Of a stretch of 34,674 nt of DNA, positions 11,248 through 19,877 are shown one piece after another. Both the position numbers and the translations under genes were made by a program. The notes beneath the pieces are model-generated. The model did no database searches. It saw only the letters and a program-made list of their open reading frames with translations, and was not told where the DNA came from. The first letter of the stretch is position 1; each line of letters starts with the position of its first letter. Source of the DNA: Saprolegnia diclina VS20 (taxonomy: Eukaryota; Oomycota; Saprolegniomycetes; Saprolegniales; Saprolegniaceae); assembly GCF_000281045.1 (NCBI RefSeq), contig NW_008246073.1, positions 470,970 to 505,643 of the forward strand. The letters are read 5' to 3'.

Positions 11248-12511
11248 ATGAGCCGCCTCAGGTGGCTGTCATTTCGGAACTGGCCTTCAACGAGCATGAA
11301 CAAAGGGACGAAGATCGCCATCGCGGGTACGACGCCTCGTGAAACTGCGTTAAAAAATCGTTCCTCGTGTTAGTGATACTGCTTCTCGGCGCAGTCTTCG
11401 GCATTCTCGGCGGCGTCGGTGTCTTCTCGTCGTCCACGTCCGTTTCTGACAAGGCGACCCCGGACAATCAAACCAAAGCAAACGGCTCGTCCACGTCACC
11501 GACGCCTGCGACGGGCACTGCTGCACCTGGCTCACTGCCCGACGTTGTTGCCAACTCGTCTGCCCGCGAGGGTCATCTGGACCGTCCCGCAAGCTGCAAG
11601 ATTGTGCCTCCAGGAAAGCGCGTCGCCGCCTTTTGGATGACAGAAATTGGTGGCTGCGAGACCGTACGTCACTACGCATTATTGAACCGATTTAGTCAGC
11701 TCTCTACCGTAGATCCCCGATGGCGTTACGCACGTCTATTTCGCGTTCGCCGAGATCCAAGCGGGCCTCGTCAACCAGTCGTTCCAGACGAGCGAAGCCA
11801 ACATGACGGCATGCGTCTCGGCGTTGCGCAAGTATGCGTTTAAATGATCACCTTTCGCGCGCTGAAGAGCCTCCTAGGCGGTGCATTCTGGTACTCGGCA
11901 GTATTGGTGGCGCCAACGCCAGCAAGTACATGAAGACCGTCAAGGACCCGCAGGCGTTTGCCGACTCGGCGATGGCGCTCATCAAGAAGTACAAGTTTGA
12001 TGGCATCGACATGGACGACGAGAGTGTCGGTCCCGAGTTTGACGGCGTGCGCGTCTTGGCGTACATGAAGGCCCTCTACGCGGCAATGAAGGCCAACGGC
12101 AACAACTACCTGCTCACGTACGACGCGTTCATGTACGAGGGCAACCTCGACACATGCAAGAGCGCAACGTACATTCGGTGTTGGCCCGTCGGCCTCGAGA
12201 AATACCTCGACTGGGTCAACGTCATGGCGTACAACATCAACGACAACCCCGCAAGCGCCAACGGCATGTACGCGGCGGCCACGAAGCCTGGTGACATCTT
12301 CTCGCGCTGGGCGACGCTCGTCACGGCACCAAAGGTCATGATCGGCACGTGCAGCCGCGACGGTGATGCCTACGGGCCATGCGCAAGCGCGGCGGTGGTT
12401 TCGCAGTGGACCAAGTGGGCCACCAACTATGGGGGTATGATGGTCTGGGCCGGCTCCAAGGACGTCAAGTACAACTACGAAGTGCTGACCAACATCATCA
12501 AGAGCCAGTGA
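11248..12511 (+). CDS. GH18 family chitinase-like glycosidase, membrane-anchored or secreted
   Basis: Glycoside hydrolase family 18 enzyme, expected to hydrolyse beta-1,4-N-acetylglucosamine polymers. Exons 11248-11326, 11374-11663, 11713-11831 and 11878-12511 give 373 residues. The N-terminus has a hydrophobic helix (about residues 23-45, KIAIAVILLLGAVFGILGG), acting as a signal anchor or signal peptide. A Ser/Thr/Pro-rich linker (about 45-80) follows. The catalytic domain begins near residue 95. Beta-3 carries SIGG (171-174), and beta-4 carries the complete DxxDxDxE signature, DGIDMDDE (204-211), with Glu211 the expected acid/base; a WVNVMAYNIN strand follows. An alternative start is Met at 11296, in the same frame, which would shorten the tail before the anchor by 16 residues. 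No chitin-binding module is seen. Possible roles are remodelling of the cell wall or digestion of external chitin. Confidence 0.9.
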
Positions 12512-12530
12512 GCATGGTGCATTTTTGGTC

Positions 12531-12549
12531 ACTTGTCCAATGGACAAGT
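12531..12549 (+). other. Short perfect hairpin in the GH18 3' flank
   Basis: An 8-base perfect inverted repeat, ACTTGTCC and GGACAAGT, is separated by the three bases AAT. It starts 20 bases after the GH18 stop codon, so it would lie in the 3' untranslated region of the mRNA, and in the opposite strand's 3' region of the convergent gene. Its role is unknown; it may be chance. Confidence 0.35.
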
Positions 12550-12670
12550 ACAACTGATAACGGTTTCCATCAAATCGATGCATGCAATTTGTATTGCATC
12601 TTTAATTTGGCGCTTCACGCCTCTGTAGCACATGTACATACAAGGGATACAATACGCTTTTATGTTGGCG

Positions 12671-13729
12671 CTATGTCTTCATCAAGTAGCCGAGCTCATG
12701 CAGCTCGAGGAGCTCGTCGACGGTGAGCCTCTCAGGCTTGTGTCGCATGGCTTGAATGAGCTTGCCGAGGGCTACACCTTGGAGGTTCACGGGCCACGCT
12801 GGATCGTTCGGAGGTACAACAAAGTCATCGGGCACAACGTTGGTGTCGTGTAGGCTTTCGTAAATCTTCCAGCCGCGCACGCGGACTGCGAACGAGATCT
12901 CGGTGGCATCCCACGGAAACCCGAGTGACGCCAGTGCGTCGAGCTGACCGAGGGTGAGGCGCTCGGGGCGGCCGCGGATATTGTTGACGGCGAGTCCGAG
13001 TCTGATACCCCATGTCTCCTCGGGCCACGACGCATCCCCTTTTGGCACGACAAAGTCGCGCGGGACGTGCAATTCGTTGAACCGGCGGTGGTACGTCTCG
13101 AGAGCGAGTAGTTTCGCGTCCCACGATCGCTCCCACGACGACCAAACAAAACCCAGCGCGTCAAGTTGGTTCTTCTCATGCGCTGGCAGCGACTCGACCT
13201 GGTTGCGGATCGCGTTGACAACCTTTCCGAGCTTCATTCTGTGCAAGACCGGTGGCCAGACATCGTCGCTGGGCACAATGAACGCAATCGGGACGTTCAC
13301 GTGGCCTTCAAGTGCACGAAATGTCTTGAGTGCGAGGAGCTTGGTTGACCACGCAATAATCGTGCGTCCCGTGAACGGAAACGCTAGACGTTCGAGGTCG
13401 TGCTTTTGAGTCGACGAGAGCACGTTGCGCCTCCATTGCGTACGGAGGTTGTTCACAACGCGACCGAGCGCTAAATCCCATGTCTCTTCAGGCCACGTGG
13501 CGCGCATGGACGGTTCGACCTTGAAGGACTGGGGCACTTGCAGGTGGCCATGGAGCTCCTTGTAGCGCTCGAGTGCGAGCACCGTTGTGGCCCACGCTTT
13601 TCGCTGCGGTTTGACCTGGAGCTTAGGCACAAGACTCGTCGCTGCTGTCGTAATGTGCGTTCGCAATCGCTGCGGCTGGACGAGCTGCGGGCAGCGTCGG
13701 ACCAGCGTCGCCACGGCGTTGCGGAGCAT
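12671..13729 (-). CDS. Helicase-associated-domain repeat protein, probably mitochondrial
   Basis: Single-exon protein of 352 residues made of four repeats of about 65-75 residues. Each has the pattern Leu-Leu-Ala-Leu-x-x-Tyr/Phe, Val-Pro-x-x-Phe-x-Val-Pro, Trp-Pro and Leu-Gly-x-x-Val-Asn-x-Ile-Arg. This is the helicase-associated (HA) repeat, found attached to some bacterial helicases and as stand-alone proteins in oomycetes and other stramenopiles; it is thought to bind nucleic acid (family knowledge, weak). No helicase motor is present. I chose the start at 13729 because the sequence from there, MLRNAVATLVRRCPQLVQPQ, is Arg-rich, lacks acids and looks like a mitochondrial presequence; the open frame runs upstream to 13831. 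It is convergent with the GH18 gene, with 159 bases between stops. Function is not established. Confidence 0.82.
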   Translation of the reverse strand: MLRNAVATLVRRCPQLVQPQRLRTHITTAATSLVPKLQVKPQRKAWATTVLALERYKELHGHLQVPQSFKVEPSMRATWPEETWDLALGRVVNNLRTQWRRNVLSSTQKHDLERLAFPFTGRTIIAWSTKLLALKTFRALEGHVNVPIAFIVPSDDVWPPVLHRMKLGKVVNAIRNQVESLPAHEKNQLDALGFVWSSWERSWDAKLLALETYHRRFNELHVPRDFVVPKGDASWPEETWGIRLGLAVNNIRGRPERLTLGQLDALASLGFPWDATEISFAVRVRGWKIYESLHDTNVVPDDFVVPPNDPAWPVNLQGVALGKLIQAMRHKPERLTVDELLELHELGYLMKT

Positions 13730-13958
13730 GTTTGCGAACCGTGACAAAACGAACAATGAATACGTATATTGACTTCTCATTGGCCAAAAATGACGTAGGT
13801 GCTCACGTTGATTCGTGAAAAAGACGCCCAATCGTCGGCTTCAGGCGCGGTCATTGGTCAATATTTAAATTCTTACTTTGCCCCACAGCTGATGCTGACG
13901 AAAGCGAAGCGGCACGACGCTCAATACGTGTTCTGCGCTAGCTATACCGGAGACGAGA
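13730..13958. promoter_or_regulatory. Divergent promoter with CCAAT boxes
   Basis: This 229-base region lies between the divergent HA-repeat gene (minus) and the TFIIS-like gene (plus). Inverted CCAAT boxes (ATTGG) at 13779-13783 and 13853-13857 are 50 and 124 bases upstream of the HA-repeat start, and a forward CCAAT at 13828-13832 is 127 bases upstream of the TFIIS-like start. The similar position in other promoters of the window supports a shared promoter element. Confidence 0.4.
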
Positions 13959-14898
13959 ATGGACGGCGCTAACAACGGCCAGCTCGCCGAAGACGAGCAA
14001 GACAGGGTGCAGAAAGCGGTCGGAATGGAGCCCAAGAGTACAGTCGAAGGATGTGACAACGATGACGACGATATGTGGGCTCAGGAACTCGAGAGAGAGC
14101 TCGCCCTTGACGGTGCGCAGTACCATGCCTCAACCATTCAACCATTCTCTTACTCATGCAAGCATTTTAGTGCACGTAAAGAAGCGCGGCATGATTCCCT
14201 TCCACTTGCCGCATGAAGTCCTCATGGTACTTATGAGCATGGTGTCCGTGGGACGCGTGTGCCGTTCTTGGAGTTTAGCCGCCGCGGAAGGTACTAGTAC
14301 CTGCTTGACATATTCACTTGGAGACTTCACTGTTCGCTAGTCACGCGCAGCAAGTACCGCAATATCTTTGAAGGACTCTTTCTCGAGCTTCTCGCCGATG
14401 ACGCCACTGGCGCGATCGCACTCGCCCGGACGGTGGAGGATGCGTTGCACGCGTTCTACGGTCTTGACCAGTGTGCGCGTAAGTCTCCCTTGCCGAGTTC
14501 TTACAATTTGTACTTGTAGCGGCTGCTTTGTTCCGAAGGCCTACAAGGAGAAGGCACGCATGCTCAAATTCAACCTCCGGGATCCGAAGAACGCACTGCT
14601 CCGCACGCGCCTCTTCCAGGGTGATCTCAGCGTCGACGCGCTAGTCCGCATGCGGTCCAGCGACATGGCCAATCCGCTCTTGGTCCAACAACGCAAGGAA
14701 TGGATCAAAAAACGAACGCGCGAGGTCACACGGAACATGCGCGACCTCTCTGGCTTTATGTACTCGACGGACCTCTTCAACTGCCCGTCATGCGGCAGCA
14801 ACGAGACGCAACACAGCCAGGGCCGGCGTAAAGCCATGGCCGACCGCGTCTGCATCGTCGTCATCTGCTGTAAATGTCCGTACCGGTGGCAAGTTTAG
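13959..14898 (+). CDS. TFIIS-like zinc-ribbon protein with an F-box-like segment
   Basis: Exons 13959-14112, 14171-14290, 14341-14470 and 14520-14898 join to 260 residues. The introns are 58, 50 and 49 bases. Residues 1-50 are acidic. Residues 60-90 resemble an F-box (FHLPHEVL, then GRVCRSW), though about six residues shorter than usual. Residues about 93-190 match the three-helix TFIIS central domain that binds RNA polymerase II (KFNLRDPKNALLRTRL is typical). Residues 221-260 are a C-terminal zinc ribbon with Cys223, Cys226, Cys251 and Cys254. TFIIS needs an Asp-Glu pair in the ribbon hairpin to stimulate RNA cleavage; here the aligned residues are Ala242-Asp243, so cleavage activity is doubtful. 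The N-terminal TFIIS LW domain is absent. It could be a divergent elongation factor or a ubiquitin-ligase adaptor for stalled polymerase (inference). A transposon inserted 29 bases after the stop. Confidence 0.8.
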
Positions 14899-14927
14899 TC
14901 GTAACCATCAAGTACACTAGGAACTAA

Positions 14928-14942
14928 GGGTGCGTTCGGTTC
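14928..14942 (+). repeat. Left terminal inverted repeat of the transposon
   Basis: Outer 15 bases, GGGTGCGTTCGGTTC. They differ from the right end by one base and are preceded directly by TAA. Confidence 0.7.
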
Positions 14943-15715
14943 ACCGCGTACAAGTACTTTCAAAGCACATATCGCAAATCCGCATAACTTCGATTGCAAG
15001 GTTTTTCGATACGTGCTTTTTGTTACGCGGATTGCAAAATCGCGTTCGGTTCATCGATGTACGCCGACTTCGGTTTTTTTAGGACAGCGCATGGATGGTC
15101 CTGCGCGACGCGACCCGAGCAGCAAGCGAGGGTCCTCAATGCGATGAGTGGCGGCGTACAAGGTAAGCGCTTGAGACGTCTGTCGACGGCGCATACCCTC
15201 GATGCGCTACTCCTCCTCATACGCCTCGTGCCGGCTTCGCTAGGGGCTGCTTGGTGGAGCGACGAGGTAGCGGGCGCTCGACCTCGGAGAGAACGCTTGT
15301 CGAGTCGATGAGCAAGCAACACGACGCGCTCTGCGTGTGTACTGTTAGCATCACTAATCTAACCTAGCGCGCCCGTCGTCCGCGGCGGCATGCGCTCCCT
15401 GGTCCTTCCAAGCGTGTCGACTTGGCGCGCTGCGGTCATTGTCGCGGCCATGTCGCTGCTGGAAATCAAATCAGGGATCTGTGAAAAAAGGACCCAAATT
15501 AGGTTTTTCCGATCGAGGGCAGGATATATCCCAAAGCATCCCAACGTTCGCCGCTGGTTTGTGTCGGCTGGCCGGCTGAGGCGTTTTTTGAAAATACGTG
15601 CTTTGACGGCAAAGTACGCCAAGCTACGCGGATTTGAACCGAATGCGCCGCGTAACATTTTTTTTCGAAGTTACGTGGATGGCCTCGAAGTACGTGAAAA
15701 GCACGTGCTTTGGAC

Positions 15716-15730
15716 GAACGGAACGCACCC
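15716..15730 (-). repeat. Right terminal inverted repeat of the transposon
   Basis: Read on the minus strand it is GGGTGCGTTCCGTTC, one mismatch from the left end, and it is followed directly by TAA on the plus strand. Confidence 0.7.
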
Positions 15731-15926
15731 TAAGAAGCTGTTGAGTGATTTGTCCAGACCATGGACCACCACCACACGACGGTTTGCTGGCGGAATCGCC
15801 GAAAACACCGAGTCGGAAGATCTCGACACTGCGTCGTGGTACACGCTGATTGGTGAAAATCGTGTATCCGGATATCTGGCGTTGCACAGGGGCCGCAAGC
15901 CGACTTTGTAGAAACGGACGAGCAGC

Positions 15927-18900
15927 ATGTGGGTCAAGAGCCCCGAGGAGGAAGCGTTCTACGGGCGCATGTTCGCGCTCGCTGACGTCGACAAGAACGG
16001 CAAGGTGCAAGGGAAGAAAGCGGTCGACTTCTTCACCACGAGCGGACTAGCACCCAGCGTGCTCAAGCAGGTACGCCGTCGCAACACAACGACGATGCTC
16101 CATGCACCATAGGTCTGGAGCCTCGCGAGCTCGAAGATGCAGCCGTATCTGGACCAAGATGAGTTCCACGTAGCCTTGGGTCTCATCGCGCTGGCGCAGA
16201 AGGGTGAGGCATTGGACCTCGCCGCCCTCGTTGCGGCGGGTCGCGCCCGACAGCTACCACTGCCTTTGTTCCACCTCGCCGACATATTTGTCATGACGCC
16301 GAGCGATGAAGAGAAGTACGCGAGCATCTTTCGTACGTCGGCGCCAAGCGGGACCATTGCGCCGACCGAGGCGATCGAGCTCTTCCAAAAGTCGGGCCTC
16401 GCCCTTGCGGTACGGTCGCCATGCACTCGCTCAGGTGCTCATGGAGCCCACGCTATTAGGACGTCCAAGCAATTTACAAGCTCGTGGACCCAACACTCTT
16501 GACAGCACTCCCGCAGCAGGCGTTCACGATCGCAATGCACGTCATCGTGTGCAAGACGCGCCGTGGTCTCACGCAGCTGCCCATGTCGGTGCCCCGCGAG
16601 TGGTTTCCAACGCTTTTCTCATCTTCGTTGGCATCACTTGCGCAGTGCACATCCGCCGACGACATGCTCAGCATGCAGGTAACTAACCACTTACAACCCT
16701 ACCGCCTTATACGATTATTCAAAAATGGCAGGCCTCCATCCAGGCAACACTGCAGAAGACAGTCGCGAGCCTCCCTGTCGTAGTTGTGCCGTCGGTCTCA
16801 TCCATTGTGGCACCGCTGCAAGCGCTGGGGTATCACTTGCCCGACACAGCCATGATGCTCAGCGAGTCGTCGCTTCGCGAGCTCGAGGGCGTCTTGCTGA
16901 CATACGTACAGGGAGTCCAGAAGGACTTGCTCTTATCGTCGCCGGAAGGAGTGCCGCTTGCGACGCTGGTGCAGACCCTTTCCAATTTGAAGACGCAGTC
17001 GGCGCGTCTTTTGGAGCAAAAAGAGGCAGCGATGTCTCGTCACGGTAGCCGTCATCCAGGTCTCCACGTCGACACGAAAGCCAGCAGTAGTTACGTTGAC
17101 GCGCCGCCGTCGTTTCCAGGTAACTTTGGCTAATGCATGCGTCGATTGATTGCGTATCATCATGCTTTTTGCATCTCTCTAGCGCCGACAGCAGGCTGGG
17201 ATGCGTTCGAAGCCGCTCCAGCGCCCATCTTGCCGACGCAGACCGTACCAGAGCCCTTGCTTTTCTCGCCAACCGGGGCCGGGGATCCATTCGGTTTTGA
17301 CATCCTGGGTGGCACTGGGGGCAGCTTTACTGCGCCGATGGTTGCCTCGACGCACGTTGTCGCTACCGAGAAGCCCGTGCTCGACGCGTTTGCGTCCGCG
17401 TCATCGTCGTCGTTCAGCGCGTTTGATGCGATGAACGACATGGACTGGGGCTTTGCTGACAACCAGTACGAGCCCGTACCCGAGTTGGACGAGGCGACAG
17501 AGGTCACGAAGACAGCACCAAAGAAGATTGACAGCAACGAGCTGTTCCGGGCACCAAAAACTCAAGCACCGAACGTGCACGGCTTCGATAGCCCGTCGTT
17601 TGGCTCGGCAACATCTGCTCCAGAGCCCACGGCAAAAAATGCGTTTGGGGTCTTCCCTGCTCCGGCCGTCAAAGACCTCGGTGCGTTTCCGCCGATGGAT
17701 GTGCCATCATTTGGGTCGTTTGCAGCGACGGCGAACTCGGACGGCTTTGCAGACGCCCCCACTACTCATGGCTTTCAAGCCTTCGGTGCCGAGACTGTGA
17801 CCGGCGACGGCTTTGGCCCGTTTGCATCCTCGGATGCTGGTGCTTTCGCTTCTGCTCTTACCGCGTCGGGTGGCGACTTTAGTGCGTTTTCGTCCCCAGG
17901 TGCCGATGGATTCGGCACCATTGGAGCCACAGAGGCTAGCCCAAGCTTCGGTGCATTTGACGCACCTTCGGACGCGCCGGTGGCAGTTGACTTTGGCGCG
18001 TTTACACCAGCACCAGACGCACCGGCAGCGAACGGCTTTGCGTCCAGCGGCTTCGGGGCATTTGACGCTGCGCCATCTGTCGATGATGATGGCTTTGCGG
18101 CATTTACCAGCAAGTTGGAGACGTCCGCTGCGTTTGACGGCTCGAGTTTTGCGGCTTCATCCACTGGTGACGCGCCTTTGCCGACAGCTTTTGCTTTTTC
18201 GTCGAGCGAGGTGGTATCAACAGCAGAGACCGATGGCTTTGGGGCTTTCAACGAGTCGTCGGTGGTTTGTGATGTGTCCCCCGCGTCCGAAGCTTTTCCA
18301 GCGTTTGCTGCTGCCGAGTTCTCACCGCCGCCGGCCGACGACTCGTTCGGGGCGTTTGCACCCACCGATGCTTCGACGACCGATGGTTTTGGTGCGTTTC
18401 CCGCGTTTGAGCCCAATGCCGCCGTTTCGTCAGACGCCGTAGCAGAAGTGGTCGTCGACACGCTTCCAACGCCCGAAGAACTGGTCAACGTCTGTGGTAG
18501 CGACACGAGCGCGGTGTTCTGTGCGTCCGCCTTGCCCCACGATGCGGACTTGCGGGGCGACTCGCAGGCGCCGGCAGCGACGGAAGATGGCTCGGTGCCT
18601 GTCGATCTTTCGGAAAGCAGCTTCGTTACGGGCCCCATCATCGAAGCGGCATCCAACCCGTTGCCGAANNNNNNNNNNNNNNNNNNNNNNNNNNNNNNNN
18701 NNNNNNNNNNNNNNNNNNNNNNNNNNNNNNNNNNNNNNNNNNNNNNNNNNNNNNNNNNNNNNNNNNNNNNNNNNNNNNNNNNNNNNNNNNNNNNNNNNNN
18801 NNNNNNNNNNNNNNNNNNNNNNNNNNNNNNNNNNNNNNNNNNNNNNNNNNNNNNNNNNNNNNNNNNNNNNNNNNNNNNNNNNNNNNNNNNNNNNNNNNNN

Positions 18901-19772
18901 NNNNNNNNNNNNNNNNNNNNNNNNNNNNNNNNNNNNNNNNNNNNNNNNNNNNNNNNNNNNNNNNNNNNNNNNNNNNNNNNNNNNNNNNNNNNNNNNNNNN
19001 NNNNNNNNNNNNNNNNNNNNNNNNNNNNNNNNNNNNNNNNNNNNNNNNNNNNNNNNNNNNNNNNNNNNNNNNNGTCCCAACGCCAAGGGAAGGTGCGTTC
19101 GCCTTGAGCCAAGAGGACGTCGCTTCTGTGACGCCGCCGGCAACGGAGTCGGTGCCTGTCGACGAGCCAAGTGATCCCCCGACGACTCCCTTCGAGTTGG
19201 AGGAGTTTGTCAACCCCCCGGTTGCACCATCGTTGGTAGCACCGACGCTGTCGACATCGTGCGGTGCCAGCGTTGATCATCCGCTGGCGGCCACCAACGC
19301 TGCCACAGAGACGAACATCACGGCCGTTGCGCAGGATGTCGTCTTGGACCGCGACGGATCGTTCGTATTCGTCGCGTCGGCCAACGCCCCGACGATGTCG
19401 TCCGAGCCGATGGTCGTGGCCGACGACGACTGCGGCTGCTTTTGTGTGCCCGACAGTGGTTTTGCCGATTTTGCTTCGCCAATCGCAGCGCCGTTGACCG
19501 AGTCGGGCACGTCGACGGTACCCGTGCCACCCAGCGACGACATTTTTGGCGATTTTCAGTTTGCACCCGCGCCGTCGTTTGCTGCTTTCGCAACGGCGCC
19601 AGCCAACTCGGGGACGGCGGCACCGGACACAGCGTTTTCGAGTCTTCCAGCGCACCCGTCGGATGACATCTTTGCTGATTTTGCCGACTTCACTTCGGCG
19701 ACGACCGCAGCCAACTGGGCGTCGTTCTCGCCCCCTGCCGCGCCAACGGCCTCGGACGACTTCACATTCTAG
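15927..19772 (+). CDS. EH-domain endocytic scaffold (Eps15/Pan1-like) with Phe-motif tail; contains assembly gap
   Basis: Exons 15927-16070, 16113-16409, 16460-16678, 16732-17119 and 17183 onward encode about 844 residues before an N gap, and 232 more follow it. Two EH domains are visible: residues about 1-95, with an EF-hand-like loop DVDKNGKVQG and VWSLASSKM, and about 120-215, with IYKLVDP and FTIAMHV. EH domains bind Asn-Pro-Phe peptides on clathrin adaptors, so a role in endocytosis is expected. A helical linker follows. The long tail is low-complexity, with about fifteen Phe-x-x-Phe motifs before the gap (often FGAF) and DDIFGDF and DDIFADFADF after it; such Phe motifs resemble adaptor-ear ligands (inference). 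Frames on the two sides of the gap disagree for its stated 405 bases, so the gap length is nominal or hides an intron. A 38-base tandem duplication spans the stop. Confidence 0.85.
18669..19073. other. Assembly gap (405 N)
   Basis: A run of N lies inside the repeat-rich tail of the EH-domain gene. The coding frame before and after the gap differs by one position for this length, so the true size is not 405 or an intron lies inside. The Phe-motif repeats probably caused the assembly break. Confidence 0.95.
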
Positions 19773-19817
19773 CCTTGTCGCCAACGGCCTCGGACGACTA
19801 CACATTCCAGCCTTGTC
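19742..19817 (+). repeat. 38-base tandem duplication across the EH gene stop codon
   Basis: Two adjacent 38-base copies (19742-19779 and 19780-19817) differ at two positions. The first copy encodes the last residues TASDDFTF and the TAG stop. In the second copy the stop position reads CAG and one further base has changed, so it lies in the 3' untranslated region. Confidence 0.85.
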
Positions 19818-19877
19818 GCATAATGTAACAAAGCGTTTTTGCGGTTACCACTGAGCGTTGCGTCGCGAGCGAGCATT

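Larger units (their letters stand above)
14928..15730. mobile_element. Non-autonomous DNA transposon (PIF/Harbinger-like MITE)
   Basis: An 803-base element is bounded by inverted terminal repeats that begin GGGTGCGTTC and match at 14 of 15 outer positions. It is flanked on both sides by the trinucleotide TAA (14925-14927 and 15731-15733), which fits a 3-base target-site duplication. Subterminal inverted matches continue inside: TGTTACGCGG with a nearby TTCGGTTCA occurs near 15020-15053 and, inverted, at 15635-15658. TAA/TWA duplications and ends starting GGG are typical of PIF/Harbinger elements (family knowledge). No transposase frame is evident inside, so it would move only with a helper from elsewhere. 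It lies between the TFIIS-like and EH-domain genes. Confidence 0.7.

Noticed and set aside
14471-14519. Use of the stronger-looking GTAAGT donor at 14479 in the TFIIS-like gene
   Set aside because: It gives the wrong phase for the zinc-ribbon exon and a 41-base intron; the GTGTGC donor at 14471 restores the frame with a typical 49-base intron.
15390-15911. 173-codon frame within and after the transposon
   Set aside because: It runs across the right terminal repeat and target-site duplication, so it cannot be a conserved gene; no transposase motif was seen.
17775-19805. Long minus-strand open frames across the EH-domain gene
   Set aside because: They are antisense to the repetitive Phe-motif tail and pass through the N gap, so their length is an artefact.
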